Source: JACKCD01 sp041390905
GTDB taxonomy: Bacteria; Chloroflexota; Anaerolineae; Promineifilales; Promineifilaceae
Assembly: GCA_041390905.1 (NCBI GenBank)
Contig: JAWKPA010000013.1
Location: forward strand, 124,001 to 188,000
Length of the DNA: 64,000 bases
Direction of reading: 5' to 3'
Shown: positions 43,054 through 51,350 of the stretch, in pieces
Layout of the letters: every line of letters begins with the position of its first letter
Numbering within the stretch: position 1 is the stretch's first letter
Made by a program: the position numbers and the translations under genes
The notes under the pieces: generated by a model
The model's input: the letters and a program-made list of their open reading frames with translations, nothing else
What the model was told of the DNA's origin: nothing
Databases searched by the model: none

Positions 43054-43640
43054 GCGTTACTCTCCTGCGGGACGTTTAATTGGGCTTGCAGGTCACGCAG
43101 CCCGCGAAACAGCAACATTCGCACGGCTGCGTCGTTTTTGCCCAGCATACGCGCAATGTCGGGCACTTCCAGCCCTGCCATGAGGCGAAGTGTGATGACT
43201 TCGGCGCGATCCGGGGCGATGGTTTGCAGCTTGCGTGTGACGCGGGCAATGTCAAGCTGCTGATCGAGCTGTTCGTCGGGGTCGTCGCTGGGGGTGTGGG
43301 GTAGGAAAACGGCCGTTTCCAGCTCCACCTGTGGCTTTTGGCGACGAAACTGATCCGCCACCTTATGCCGGGCAATGCCCAGTAGCCACGCCACAAACGG
43401 CTGTGTGCTGCGATACGACTTCAACCCTTCCATCGCCGCCAAAAACGTCTGCGATGTCAAATCCTGCGCATCCTGTACATTTCCACCCACCCGCACCAGC
43501 ACATACCGATACACCCGCTGCACATGCCGCTGGTACAGTTCCGAAAACGCACCCAAATTTTGTTGCGCCCGCGCCACCAGCATCTCATCCTCTACCGCAT
43601 TCGCTGGTTCCAACGGGCTAATCAGTTGCATCAACATCAT
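43050..43640 (-). CDS. ECF-family RNA polymerase sigma factor
   Basis: 196 aa. Region 2: FSELYQRHVQRVYRYVLVRV, VQDAQDLTSQTFLAAMEGL, then FVAWLLGIARHKVADQFRRQ. Region 4: ITLRLMAGLEVPDIARMLGK, DAAVRMLLFRGLRDLQ. Upstream in the same operon is nothing; the stop overlaps the start of the 41047 gene by 4 bp, as for sigma/anti-sigma pairs. Four Glu/Asp-rich residues separate the two regions. Confidence 0.94.
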   Translation of the reverse strand: MMLMQLISPLEPANAVEDEMLVARAQQNLGAFSELYQRHVQRVYRYVLVRVGGNVQDAQDLTSQTFLAAMEGLKSYRSTQPFVAWLLGIARHKVADQFRRQKPQVELETAVFLPHTPSDDPDEQLDQQLDIARVTRKLQTIAPDRAEVITLRLMAGLEVPDIARMLGKNDAAVRMLLFRGLRDLQAQLNVPQESNA

Positions 43641-43876
43641 GCAAGACTGTCTCCTGAAAAAGGTTGGAATGATTTTGTTCCGTTCTATCTCTAATATCGC
43701 ACTTCGTCACCGATTTATAACAGGCAATTTCAAAATTGCTTTGGAGATTGGGAAATTGGACAGCCAAACGCCGCTTCCAGCTTCCCGCCCCCCCGGATCA
43801 TTAGGAATTCAGGGGTTGACAGTCCATGTAGGACGTATGCGATACACCCTACCACACGCTTCAAACGGAGAGACGA
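43641..43876. other. Intergenic stretch before the insertion sequence, no gene
   Basis: No open frame with a credible family. It holds the leader of the sigma gene (minus strand) and a 10-bp word ttgacagtcc at 43816 that recurs just after the IS element at 45482. Confidence 0.5.
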
Positions 43877-43883
43877 CTCTTCT

Positions 43884-43902
43884 AGCAGCAATTCTCAATC
43901 TA
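43884..43902 (+). repeat. Left inverted repeat of the IS element
   Basis: 19 bp, perfect match to the complement of 45448-45466. Confidence 0.9.
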
Positions 43903-43969
43903 GCCTGTCTGGTAGGGGCGGGATGACCGGGGGAGACGTTTGCCCCTTCCCAACGGCTTCCTCTCCCGG

Positions 43970-44390
43970 TCGTCTCGCCCTTGTCTCGACCGGAAAACGG
44001 GGTTTTCTATCAAGACAAGGGCGAGGCGAGGGCGAGACGGTGCGGAGAAAATGCCGCCTCTGCCCGCCAACACGACCCCGCACCATCCCGCCCCTGGTAT
44101 TAGAATAAAGAGAACCAGCAAAAGACGAGACTGATCCCGCCCGAGGGCAACGAAGCCCGGAACGTAGATAAGTCCGTCTTTTGCTGGACAAAAGAAGCAA
44201 CATGGATTAACTCTTATGGTTGGAACCAAGACCCTAAAACCGCGCAACCGCCCCCAGGCTTCAAAGCCTGATGGTAGACAGGTTCATCCAGCCTGAGAGG
44301 ACGTAGAGAATGGCGGGACACCAAGCCCGGATACCAGGTCGTGATGGCGCCTCAGGCGAAATTCGGGTCATTAGAACATAAGGAGTAACC
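43970..44390 (+). ncRNA. Structured non-coding leader of the IS element, candidate bridge RNA
   Basis: Two long stems are visible: ctcgcccttgtct (about 43976) pairing with agacaagggcgag (about 44020), and ccagcaaaagacg (44113) pairing with cgtcttttgctgg (44173) around an internal loop. More hairpins follow up to the ribosome site aaggag of the transposase. IS110-group elements are known to carry a bridge RNA upstream of the transposase, so this is the likely place. The exact ends, and which loops match donor and target, cannot be set by eye. Confidence 0.5.
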
Positions 44391-44392
44391 TC

Positions 44393-45412
44393 ATGAGCCT
44401 TCTTTATATTGGCTGTGACATCAGCCAAGCTAGTTTTACCAGCAGTGGCTGGGTAGGGCAAGCTGCTCAAGAATTAGGTCAATACACCAACGAACCCGAC
44501 GGCTTTGCCGCTTGCATCGCCGCCGTCAACGCCATGCAGCAAGAGGGTGGCTACGACATCGTCCATGTTGTCCTGGAAGCCACCGGTGGCTATGAACTGC
44601 CGTTGCTGGTTGCTTGCCAGCGTCAAGGATGGCAGTTTAGCCTGCCCAATCCCAAACAGGTGCGGGATTGGGCCAAAGGGCGTGGTTATCGCGTCAAGCA
44701 TGACCGGATTGATGGCCGGATTCTGGCTCATTATGGGTCGGCCTGCCAGCCCAAAGCGCAAGAACCCGTTTCCGCTGTTATTGAAGAATTGGATAGCCTG
44801 TTACAACGACAAGCAGACATCGAAAAAAGTTTGCGCCAGGAGAAAAATCGAGCCCATGCCCTCACTTACCGCCCACAAGCAGCGGCCGCCGTTGTCTCCG
44901 ACGTAGCAGCGACTATTGTCTATTTGGAAGCCGCTCTGCAACGGCTCGGCTCGGCCATTGCCGCTTTGCTGGCTGCCAACCCCGAATTGCAGGCACAAAA
45001 AGCCCGTTTGTTAACAGTTGCAGGGGTTGGGGCAAAGACTGTGTTGCCCTTATTGGTTTATTGCCATCGTTATCACGCTCGCACCGCTGGTCAAGGCACG
45101 GCCAAAGGGTTTACGGCCTTCGCTGGTCTTGATTCTCAGGAGTTCAGCAGCGGCCATTCTGTGCGCAAGCGTCCCACCATCTCCAAGATGGGCAGTAAAA
45201 CGATGCGTGCCAAACTCTATTTAGCGGCTCTGGGTGGGACACGATCCAAAAACAGCCCCCTGCGTCATTTCTATTTGCGCTTGCTGGGGCGTAACAAATC
45301 CAGAAAATTGGCTTTGGTGGCTGCATCACGCAAGATTCTCGTTTGGTCTTGGGCTGTTTTTCAACAAGGCGTTGATTTTGACCCATCCCGGTTTCCAATT
45401 CCGGCAAATTAG
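44393..45412 (+). CDS. IS110-family transposase (DEDD type)
   Basis: 339 aa. RuvC-like DEDD domain: D9 (GCDIS), E62 (VLEATGGYE), D104 and D107 (VKHDRIDGRILA). The C-terminal Tnp domain with the catalytic Ser region follows: LLTVAGVGAKTVLPLL, FAGLDSQEFSSG, then GSKTMRAKLYLAALGG. Length is normal, so the element could be active. aaggag is 9 nt before the ATG. Neighbouring non-coding leader suggests the IS110 rather than the IS1111 group, although the inverted ends are IS1111-like. Confidence 0.94.
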   Translation: MSLLYIGCDISQASFTSSGWVGQAAQELGQYTNEPDGFAACIAAVNAMQQEGGYDIVHVVLEATGGYELPLLVACQRQGWQFSLPNPKQVRDWAKGRGYRVKHDRIDGRILAHYGSACQPKAQEPVSAVIEELDSLLQRQADIEKSLRQEKNRAHALTYRPQAAAAVVSDVAATIVYLEAALQRLGSAIAALLAANPELQAQKARLLTVAGVGAKTVLPLLVYCHRYHARTAGQGTAKGFTAFAGLDSQEFSSGHSVRKRPTISKMGSKTMRAKLYLAALGGTRSKNSPLRHFYLRLLGRNKSRKLALVAASRKILVWSWAVFQQGVDFDPSRFPIPAN

Positions 45413-45447
45413 CCCTTGACAATGAGAGAATCTACCCTATTTCGTCT

Positions 45448-45466
45448 TAGATTGAGAATTGCTGCT
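45448..45466 (-). repeat. Right inverted repeat of the IS element
   Basis: Perfect complement of 43884-43902, 35 bp after the transposase stop. Confidence 0.9.
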
Positions 45467-45596
45467 CTTCTAGGCAACCGTTTGACAGTCCCCCACCCAT
45501 CATGCAAAATTACCCAACCACAAATAATGTGGAGATTGGCGATTGGAGATTAATGTGACAACTGATCTCCAATCGCCAATCTCCAGTCTCCAATTC

Positions 45597-47009
45597 ATGA
45601 ACGATCTCTGTTTTCTTCCCGCAACTGAACTAGCCCAACGTATTCAGCGCAAGGAGCTATCTGCCCGCGAGGTAATGGCGGCTCATTTGGCGCAAATTGA
45701 AAAGGTAAACCCCCACGTCAACGCCATTGTGACGCTGCTGCCAGAGCAGGCCATGGCCGCTGCCGCTGCTGCCGATGAAGCGCAGGCGCGGGGCGAGCCG
45801 CTTGGCCCACTGCACGGCTTGCCCATTGCCCACAAGGATTTAGCCAACACCAAAGGAATTCGCACCACCTTTGGCTCTCCCATCCACGCCAACAACGTGC
45901 CTGATTTTAACGATTTGATTGTGGAGCGATTGCAAGGGGCGGGGGCGTTGACCATTGGCAAAACCAACACGCCGGAGTTTGGGGCGGGGTCGCAAACGTT
46001 TAACCGGGTGTTTGGGGCGACGCGCAACCCGTATGACCTGGGCAAAACGTGTGGTGGCAGCAGCGGCGGGGCGGCGGTAGCGCTGGCAACGGGGATGATG
46101 CCGATTGCCGACGGCAGCGACATGGGTGGCTCGCTGCGGAACCCGGCCAACTATTGCAACATTGTGGGGATGCGGGTGTCGCCGGGGCGGGTGCCAGATT
46201 ATCCTAGGCTGCTGGGGTGGGGTACGCTGTCGGTGGTGGGGCCCATGGCGCGGACGGTTTCGGACGTGGCGCTGCTGCTGACGGCGATTGCGGGGCCAGA
46301 CCGCCGGGATCCGCTTTCGATTCAGCAGCCGGGCAGCTTGTTTGCCCAGCCGCTGGCGCGGGATTTTCGCGGCACGAAGGTGGCGTGGAGTTTGGATTTG
46401 GGGGAGCTGCCGGTGGATGGGCGGGTAACGGCCGTTCTTCAATCCCAACGCCACATCTTCACCGATCTCGGCCTGGAGCTGGTGGAAAAAATGCCCGACT
46501 GGCGTGGCGCAGACGAGGGCTTTAAGGCTGGCCGCGCCATGAACATGGCCCACAGCTTTGCCCCCCTGCTGGAAACCCACCGCGACCAGCTCAAGCAAAC
46601 CATCATCTGGAACGCCGAATCCGGCCTCAAACTGTCGGCACTTGATTACGCCCGCGCCGAGGCCAAACGCACCGAACTGTACCACCGCGTGCGCGAATTT
46701 ATGGAAGAAGTCGAATACCTTATCCTGCCCGTTAGCCAGGTGCCGCCGTTTGACCTCAACCAGGAGTTCATCACCGAAATCAACGGGGTGCAGATGGAGA
46801 CCTACATTGACTGGATGAAGTCGTGTTACTACATTTCCGCCACGGGCTTGCCCGCCATTTCCGTGCCGTGTGGTTTTACCGCAGATGGGCTGCCGGTGGG
46901 GGTGCAAATTGTGGGGCGGCACCAGGATGATTTTGGGGTGCTGCAACTGGCGTATGCGTTTGAGCAGGCGACGCAGGTGTGGCGGAGAAGGCCGGAGATT
47001 GGGGATTAG
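45597..47009 (+). CDS. Amidase (amidase-signature family)
   Basis: 470 aa from ATG 45597; an earlier in-frame ATG lies in heptamer repeat. Ser-cisSer-Lys triad visible: K80 (PIAHKDLA), S155 in TCGGSSGGAA, nucleophile S179 in SDMGGSLRNP. The C-terminal CGFTADGLPVGVQIVGRH block is standard. Substrate unknown; relatives hydrolyse carboxamides or aminoacyl amides. It is not GatA in an obvious way, since no GatB/GatC is nearby. Confidence 0.93.
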   Translation: MNDLCFLPATELAQRIQRKELSAREVMAAHLAQIEKVNPHVNAIVTLLPEQAMAAAAAADEAQARGEPLGPLHGLPIAHKDLANTKGIRTTFGSPIHANNVPDFNDLIVERLQGAGALTIGKTNTPEFGAGSQTFNRVFGATRNPYDLGKTCGGSSGGAAVALATGMMPIADGSDMGGSLRNPANYCNIVGMRVSPGRVPDYPRLLGWGTLSVVGPMARTVSDVALLLTAIAGPDRRDPLSIQQPGSLFAQPLARDFRGTKVAWSLDLGELPVDGRVTAVLQSQRHIFTDLGLELVEKMPDWRGADEGFKAGRAMNMAHSFAPLLETHRDQLKQTIIWNAESGLKLSALDYARAEAKRTELYHRVREFMEEVEYLILPVSQVPPFDLNQEFITEINGVQMETYIDWMKSCYYISATGLPAISVPCGFTADGLPVGVQIVGRHQDDFGVLQLAYAFEQATQVWRRRPEIGD

Positions 47010-47019
47010 GGATTGGAGA

Positions 47020-47160
47020 TTAGAGATTGGAGAGGTGTTCGTCGATCTCGCGGAAGATTTGGTTTAACGTGGGTTGTTCGGCAGGTGTCTGAACAAATTG
47101 AATGCCTGGATTTTGTTTGATGCTGCGTTTAAAGACGGTAAAGTACTGTTCGATGTCCAT
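47020..47160 (-). CDS. Small protein, second gene of a two-gene cassette
   Basis: 46 aa: MDIEQYFTVFKRSIKQN start, IFREIDEHLSNL end. No family recognised. It starts 15 nt after the stop of the 47176 gene, so the two are co-transcribed. Its stop lies in a heptamer repeat (ctctccaatctctaatc), so the end may be replaced by repeat and the protein shortened. Toxin-antitoxin-like architecture is a guess only. Confidence 0.45.
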   Translation of the reverse strand: MDIEQYFTVFKRSIKQNPGIQFVQTPAEQPTLNQIFREIDEHLSNL

Positions 47161-47175
47161 ACAAGCAAGAAGGGG

Positions 47176-47472
47176 TTATTGATTATCTTGCAGCCAAAAC
47201 TCGTATAGGGCTGCCCAACTAATGTAATCGGCACTGTCATCTAGCTGGCCTGCATGAAACAAATCGTAGAAAGTCATGCTTGGCATTTTGTACTGCTGCT
47301 CAAAGGCTTTAAGCCGCTGCACAAGATTGCTTTCTTCAACGACAAACGCTTCATCTGTGGGCGCAGTAAGGACGATGACTTTAAGATTTGCATGAGGATA
47401 AATGCCCTTAGGCTGTTTTTTTAAGCGAATCAGGCCGTTGCCTTCATAGGTTGCTTCCAGGAGTTCAGACAT
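47176..47472 (-). CDS. Small DUF104-like (AF2212-type) protein, possible antitoxin
   Basis: 98 aa. The N-terminal EATYEGNGLIRLKKQPKG resembles the beta-strand start of AF2212/DUF104-type antitoxins, which have YEnG-x-l at this place. The C-terminal half (DLFHAGQLDDSADYISWAAL) is not one I recognise. Family membership is tentative. The following 47020 gene is 15 nt away. Confidence 0.55.
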   Translation of the reverse strand: MSELLEATYEGNGLIRLKKQPKGIYPHANLKVIVLTAPTDEAFVVEESNLVQRLKAFEQQYKMPSMTFYDLFHAGQLDDSADYISWAALYEFWLQDNQ

Positions 47473-47547
47473 TCTACATTCTCCATCAGGATTATTTGGT
47501 TCCTATTTTAGCTGAGTCGTCAAGTAGGTGCAGTAAAAGAGAAGGAT

Positions 47548-49662
47548 ATGAGCAATTTACGAGCAGTTGAGCCGGATGATTTGTTTAGGATGCGGTTTTT
47601 GCAGGGGGCGACCTGGGGGCAAAGCGATGGTTTGGCAAGCGGCCGTTTTGCCGTCTATGCCCTCACCCATTACGATGCCGCAACCGATAGCGACATAAGC
47701 TGTTTGTGGCTGGTTGATGTGGAGACGGGTGAGCAGCGGCAGTTGACCTATGGCAACGATAGCAGCCCTGCTTTGTCGCCCGACGGCCAGACGGTGGCCT
47801 TTGTGGGGCGGCGGGGGGAGGCCAGGCCACAAATTTACCTGTTGCCGCTGGCTGGCGGCGAGGCGTGGCAGCTAACCGATTTGCCGCAGGGGGTGGCGGG
47901 CAAACCGGTGTGGTCGCCCGACGGCAACCAAATTGCCTTTTGCGCCCCGCCAGAAAAGGCCCATGACCCCAACAAGCCATACCGCGTGACGCGCCACGTC
48001 TACCGTTTCGACGCGATGGGGTATCTGGATGGCGCGGTGCTGGATATTTACGTGGTGGCGGTGGCGGATGGGGTGGTGCGGCGGCTGACCAACGACAGTA
48101 CCCACAATAGCAACCCGCAATGGTCGCCCGACGGCCGTAAGCTGCTCTATTTGGCGGCGATGCAGTCGGATGTGCATTATGCGCTGTTTCCGCGTGTGTG
48201 TGTGCTAACTTTGATGGAGGACGAAGGACTGGCAGACGACGGACGACGGACGACGGACGACGGAGGAGGGACGACGGATGACGATGGGGTGGCGGTGGTC
48301 GGTGGTCGGTGGTCGGTGGTCTGCCAGGATGTTTTGGGTGACTGGGGGCGTATTGCCAACGTGGTTTGGCTGCCGGATGGGGAGCGGATTGCGTTTATTG
48401 GGCAGCCGCATGGGTTGCTGATTGGCAGCAAGTCGGATTTGTTTGTGGCGCGGCTGGATGGGGCGACGCCACCAGAGAATCGGTCGGCGGGGCTGCTGTA
48501 TGGGGTGGGGCAGGCGTTGCAGGATGATATGCCGACGGCGTTGGTGGGGTTGCCGCCGATTTTGCTGGTGGAAAACGGCCGTTTTGCCTTTGTCCAGGTG
48601 CAGCGTGGGGGCAATGTCCACCTCTACCGGGTGGCGCTGGCTGGGGCAGAGCTGGTGGAGCCGGTGTTGGAGGGGGATAGGAGCTGTTTGCCGCTGGCGG
48701 TGAGCGACGATGAGCGCCAACTGCTGTTCGCTACCACCGATTTTGCCACGCCGCTGGATTTGGCGGTGGCGGATGTGGAGGGGGGGAACGAGCGGGGAAT
48801 AACGGCCGTTAATGCCCACCATCTCAGCCAGCTACACAAACCCGTCGTTGAGCGAATGCTGTTTGCTGGGGAAGACGGGGTGGAGGTGGAAGGGTGGATG
48901 CTGATGCCGGCGGTGGGAGAAGCCCCATTCCCGACGGTGCTTTATATCCACGGCGGGCCACACGGCGCATTTGGTTCGGCCTACCATTTTGACACCCAAC
49001 TGCTGCTGGGGGCAGGTTTCGCCGTGCTGATGGTCAACCACCGCGCCTCAACAGGGTACGGCAACAGCTTTTCCACCGCTATCAAGGGGGATTGGGGGCA
49101 TTTAGACTACACCGACCTGATGGCGGGGGTGGATGAGGCGATTGCGCGGGGGTGGGCCGATGCCGACCGGCTGGGAGTGTGCGGGCTGTCGGGCGGGGGC
49201 AATTTGTCGTGCTGGATTGTGGGGCAGACGGATCGGTTTAAAGCGGCCGTTCCCGAAAACCCGGTGACAAACTGGGTTAGCTTTTACGGCACCAGCGACA
49301 TTGGCGTTTGGTTTGCCGTGGAGCAGTTGGGCGGCCACCCGCACGAAATTCCCGAAATTTATGCCCAATGCTCTCCCATCACCTACGCCCACCGCTGCAC
49401 CACGCCCACGCTACTGGTGCAGGGGGAGCATGATTGGCGCTGCCCGGCAGAGCAGGGGGAGCAGTTTTATAATGTGTTAAAGGCGAACGGCTGTGTGGCG
49501 GAAATGGTGCGCCTGCCCAATGCGTCCCACGGCGGGGCCATTGAAGGCACACCGGCAAACCGCCGGGCGCAAAATGAGGCGCTGCTGGAGTGGATGCAGC
49601 GTTTTTTAAACAACGGAGTTGAGAATGTCAGCAGAAGCACGTGTGAAAGAGTTGGGGATTGA
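47548..49662 (+). CDS. S9 family (acylaminoacyl/dipeptidyl) peptidase
   Basis: 704 aa. N-terminal WD40-like beta-propeller (PD40 repeats: SPALSPDGQTVAFVGRR, KPVWSPDGNQIAF, NPQWSPDGRKLLYL), then an alpha/beta-hydrolase domain with S548 (GLSGGG), D629 (GEHDW) and H661 (ASHGG). It hydrolyses oligopeptides, in the cytosol since no signal peptide is present. Residues about 226-259 are coded by heptamer repeats (gacgacg, then ggtcggt) inserted within the propeller region. The last 38 bp overlap the RidA start. Confidence 0.93.
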   Translation: MSNLRAVEPDDLFRMRFLQGATWGQSDGLASGRFAVYALTHYDAATDSDISCLWLVDVETGEQRQLTYGNDSSPALSPDGQTVAFVGRRGEARPQIYLLPLAGGEAWQLTDLPQGVAGKPVWSPDGNQIAFCAPPEKAHDPNKPYRVTRHVYRFDAMGYLDGAVLDIYVVAVADGVVRRLTNDSTHNSNPQWSPDGRKLLYLAAMQSDVHYALFPRVCVLTLMEDEGLADDGRRTTDDGGGTTDDDGVAVVGGRWSVVCQDVLGDWGRIANVVWLPDGERIAFIGQPHGLLIGSKSDLFVARLDGATPPENRSAGLLYGVGQALQDDMPTALVGLPPILLVENGRFAFVQVQRGGNVHLYRVALAGAELVEPVLEGDRSCLPLAVSDDERQLLFATTDFATPLDLAVADVEGGNERGITAVNAHHLSQLHKPVVERMLFAGEDGVEVEGWMLMPAVGEAPFPTVLYIHGGPHGAFGSAYHFDTQLLLGAGFAVLMVNHRASTGYGNSFSTAIKGDWGHLDYTDLMAGVDEAIARGWADADRLGVCGLSGGGNLSCWIVGQTDRFKAAVPENPVTNWVSFYGTSDIGVWFAVEQLGGHPHEIPEIYAQCSPITYAHRCTTPTLLVQGEHDWRCPAEQGEQFYNVLKANGCVAEMVRLPNASHGGAIEGTPANRRAQNEALLEWMQRFLNNGVENVSRSTCERVGD
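48225..48325 (+). repeat. Heptamer repeat array inside the S9 peptidase gene
   Basis: Units of gacgacg (read as DDGRRTTDDGG) are followed by three ggtcggt units (GGRWSVV). The reading frame is kept. It is a different unit from the pdhC insertion but the same 7-bp period. Confidence 0.85.
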
Positions 49663-50071
49663 GATTCCGGCGGTGCCGGGAGCGGCGGGGAATTATGTCC
49701 ATGCGGTTCAGACAGGGAATTTGCTCTTTTTGTCGGGCAAGGGGCCAAAGGGTTCTACGGGCAAGGTGGGCGGTGATGTGGCCTGGGAGGATGCGTACCA
49801 GGATGCCCGTGAGGTGGGGCTGTATCTGGTGGCGGTGATGAAGGAGTATTTGGGCAGCCTGGACAGGGTGAAGCGGATTGTGAAGGTGTTGGGGATGGTC
49901 AACGCTGTGCCGGAGTTTGGCGACCAGCCAAAGGTGATCAATGGCTGCTCTGATTTGCTGGTGGAGATTTTTGGTGAGAAGGGGCGGCACGCAAGATCGG
50001 CCGTTGGTATGGGGTCGCTGCCGGGGCAGATTACGGTGGAAATTGAGCTGATTGCGGAAGTGGAAGATTAG
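49625..50071 (+). CDS. RidA-family protein (YjgF/YER057c/UK114)
   Basis: 148 aa; ATG 49625 has ggag 6 nt before it and lies inside the end of the S9 gene. Family features: GNYVHAVQTGNLLFLSGKGP, VNAVPEFGDQPKVINGCSD and ARSAVGMGSLPGQITVEIEL. RidA proteins hydrolyse reactive enamine/imine intermediates; the Arg of AR(S)AVG is the usual catalytic Arg. Translation is coupled to the peptidase. Confidence 0.92.
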   Translation: MSAEARVKELGIEIPAVPGAAGNYVHAVQTGNLLFLSGKGPKGSTGKVGGDVAWEDAYQDAREVGLYLVAVMKEYLGSLDRVKRIVKVLGMVNAVPEFGDQPKVINGCSDLLVEIFGEKGRHARSAVGMGSLPGQITVEIELIAEVED

Positions 50072-50074
50072 TTT

Positions 50075-50143
50075 TGGACAGGATTAACAGGATTTACAGG
50101 ATTGATGAGTTCTTCATCCTGTGAATCCTGTGAATCCTGTCAT
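50075..50143. repeat. Inverted caggatt repeats
   Basis: ggacaggattaacaggattt is followed after gatgagttcttc by the inverse ctgtgaatcctgtgaatcct. It lies over the upstream in-frame ATG of the GNAT gene. Confidence 0.8.
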
Positions 50144-50155
50144 AAATTCTTAGCG

Positions 50156-50968
50156 ATGGGTATTGAGATTCGGGAGATTAATACGATTGAAGGGTGCCGG
50201 GAGCTGGAGGATCTCCAGATGGCAGTTTGGGGCGGAGGGGAGCGGACGGTGATGCCTGATCATTTATTGATTACCATACAGAAGAACGGTGGACTGCTGC
50301 TGGGTGGATATGACGAAACGGGGCGGATGGTGGGGTTTGTAATGGGGTTTTTGGGGCTGACGAAGAAGGGGAAGCTGAAGCATTGTTCCCACATGGCGGG
50401 GGTGTTGCCGGGGCTGCAAAACCAAAATCTGGGCTATCAGCTGAAGATGGCGCAGCGGGATTTTGTGCTACAGCAGGGGCTGGATCTGGTGACGTGGACG
50501 TTTGACCCGCTGGAAAGCCGGAATGCGCGGCTGAATTTTCATAAGCTGGGGGTGGTGTGCAACACGTTTATGCGGGATGTGTATGGGGAGATGGCGGATG
50601 AACTGAATGCAGGGTTGCCGTCGGATCGGTTTCAGGTGGATTGGCACATTCAGGCTCCGTGGGTGGCGGAACGGGCGGCGGGTACGTGGTCGGCGAATCG
50701 GCTGGCGAATTTGTTGCGGGAGCAAACGGCCGTTTATTCCCCCCTCACCTACACCGGCCAACTTCCTGAAAACGGCCGTTTTCTCGTCGAAATCCCCGCC
50801 AGCTTCCAGGCCGTCAAACAGCGCGACATGGAACTGGCGCGGCAGTGGCGCAGCCAGTTTCGGCTAATGTTTGAAGATCTGTTTACGGCCGGCTACTACG
50901 CCACCGATTTGCTGTTTGCCGGGGAGCAGAGTTTTTATTTGTTGGAGCAAAAAATAGAGATTGGTTAA
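50156..50968 (+). CDS. GNAT-superfamily protein (COG3375-like)
   Basis: 270 aa from ATG 50156; the earlier ATG lies in the inverted repeat. Family landmarks: EDLQMAVWGGGERTVMPDHL, GLTKKGKLKHCSHMAGVLPG, LGYQLKMAQRDFVLQQGLDL then TWTFDPLESRNARLNFHKLG. This is the predicted acetyltransferase family COG3375, of unknown substrate. No clear ribosome site, so the start could be slightly different. Confidence 0.86.
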   Translation: MGIEIREINTIEGCRELEDLQMAVWGGGERTVMPDHLLITIQKNGGLLLGGYDETGRMVGFVMGFLGLTKKGKLKHCSHMAGVLPGLQNQNLGYQLKMAQRDFVLQQGLDLVTWTFDPLESRNARLNFHKLGVVCNTFMRDVYGEMADELNAGLPSDRFQVDWHIQAPWVAERAAGTWSANRLANLLREQTAVYSPLTYTGQLPENGRFLVEIPASFQAVKQRDMELARQWRSQFRLMFEDLFTAGYYATDLLFAGEQSFYLLEQKIEIG

Positions 50969-51045
50969 TTGGCGGTTGGAGATTATGAACCTTCATCAAT
51001 CTCCAATTCCCAATCTCCAATCTCTTCTTTGATGAGGAGAAACCC

Positions 51046-51336
51046 ATGATCGTTTTATTAGCCCAATATCAGGCGCAGGCGGGGCGGGGGGATGAGGTGT
51101 TGGCACTGCTGGAGAAGATGGCGGTGCAGGTGCGGGCGCATGAGCCGGGTTGCCGTACCTATGAGGTTTCGCGGGGGCGGGAGGATGGGGATGCGTTTTT
51201 GCTGTATGAGGTGTATGTGGACGAAACGGCCGTTTCTGACCATCGCGCCACACCCCACTTCCAACAGTACGTACTCGACAGCATCATCCCGCTGCTGGCA
51301 AGCCGCACCGTGTCATTTTACAACATCATGATTTAA
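51046..51336 (+). CDS. Antibiotic biosynthesis monooxygenase (ABM) family protein
   Basis: 96 aa, one ferredoxin-like ABM domain: IVLLAQYQAQAGRGDEVLAL, CRTYEVSRGREDGDAFLLYE, then RATPHFQQYVLDSIIPLL. Relatives are quinol monooxygenases (YgiN) or heme-degrading enzymes; the fold is common, so activity is not assured. gaggagaaaccc precedes the ATG. Confidence 0.9.
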   Translation: MIVLLAQYQAQAGRGDEVLALLEKMAVQVRAHEPGCRTYEVSRGREDGDAFLLYEVYVDETAVSDHRATPHFQQYVLDSIIPLLASRTVSFYNIMI

Positions 51337-51350
51337 TCAATTGCCAAAAG

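Larger units (their letters stand above)
43877..45473 (+). mobile_element. IS110-type insertion sequence
   Basis: Both ends carry ctcttctag as a direct repeat (43877-43885 and 45465-45473). Just inside are 19-bp perfect inverted repeats, agcagcaattctcaatcta (43884-43902) and its complement (45448-45466). Inside are a DEDD transposase gene (44393) and about 490 bp of non-coding structured leader before it. The outer limits are a judgment; the further direct repeat ttgacagtcc (43816, 45482) would give a longer unit. The element has no AACGGCCGTT, unlike its surroundings. Confidence 0.8.

Noticed and set aside
44393..45412. AACGGCCGTT inside the IS element
   Set aside because: Similar words (gcggccgccgttg) occur but no true copy; this supports recent arrival rather than membership.
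43877..45473. IS disrupting a gene
   Set aside because: Flanking genes (sigma factor, amidase) are complete, and no split frame joins across the element.
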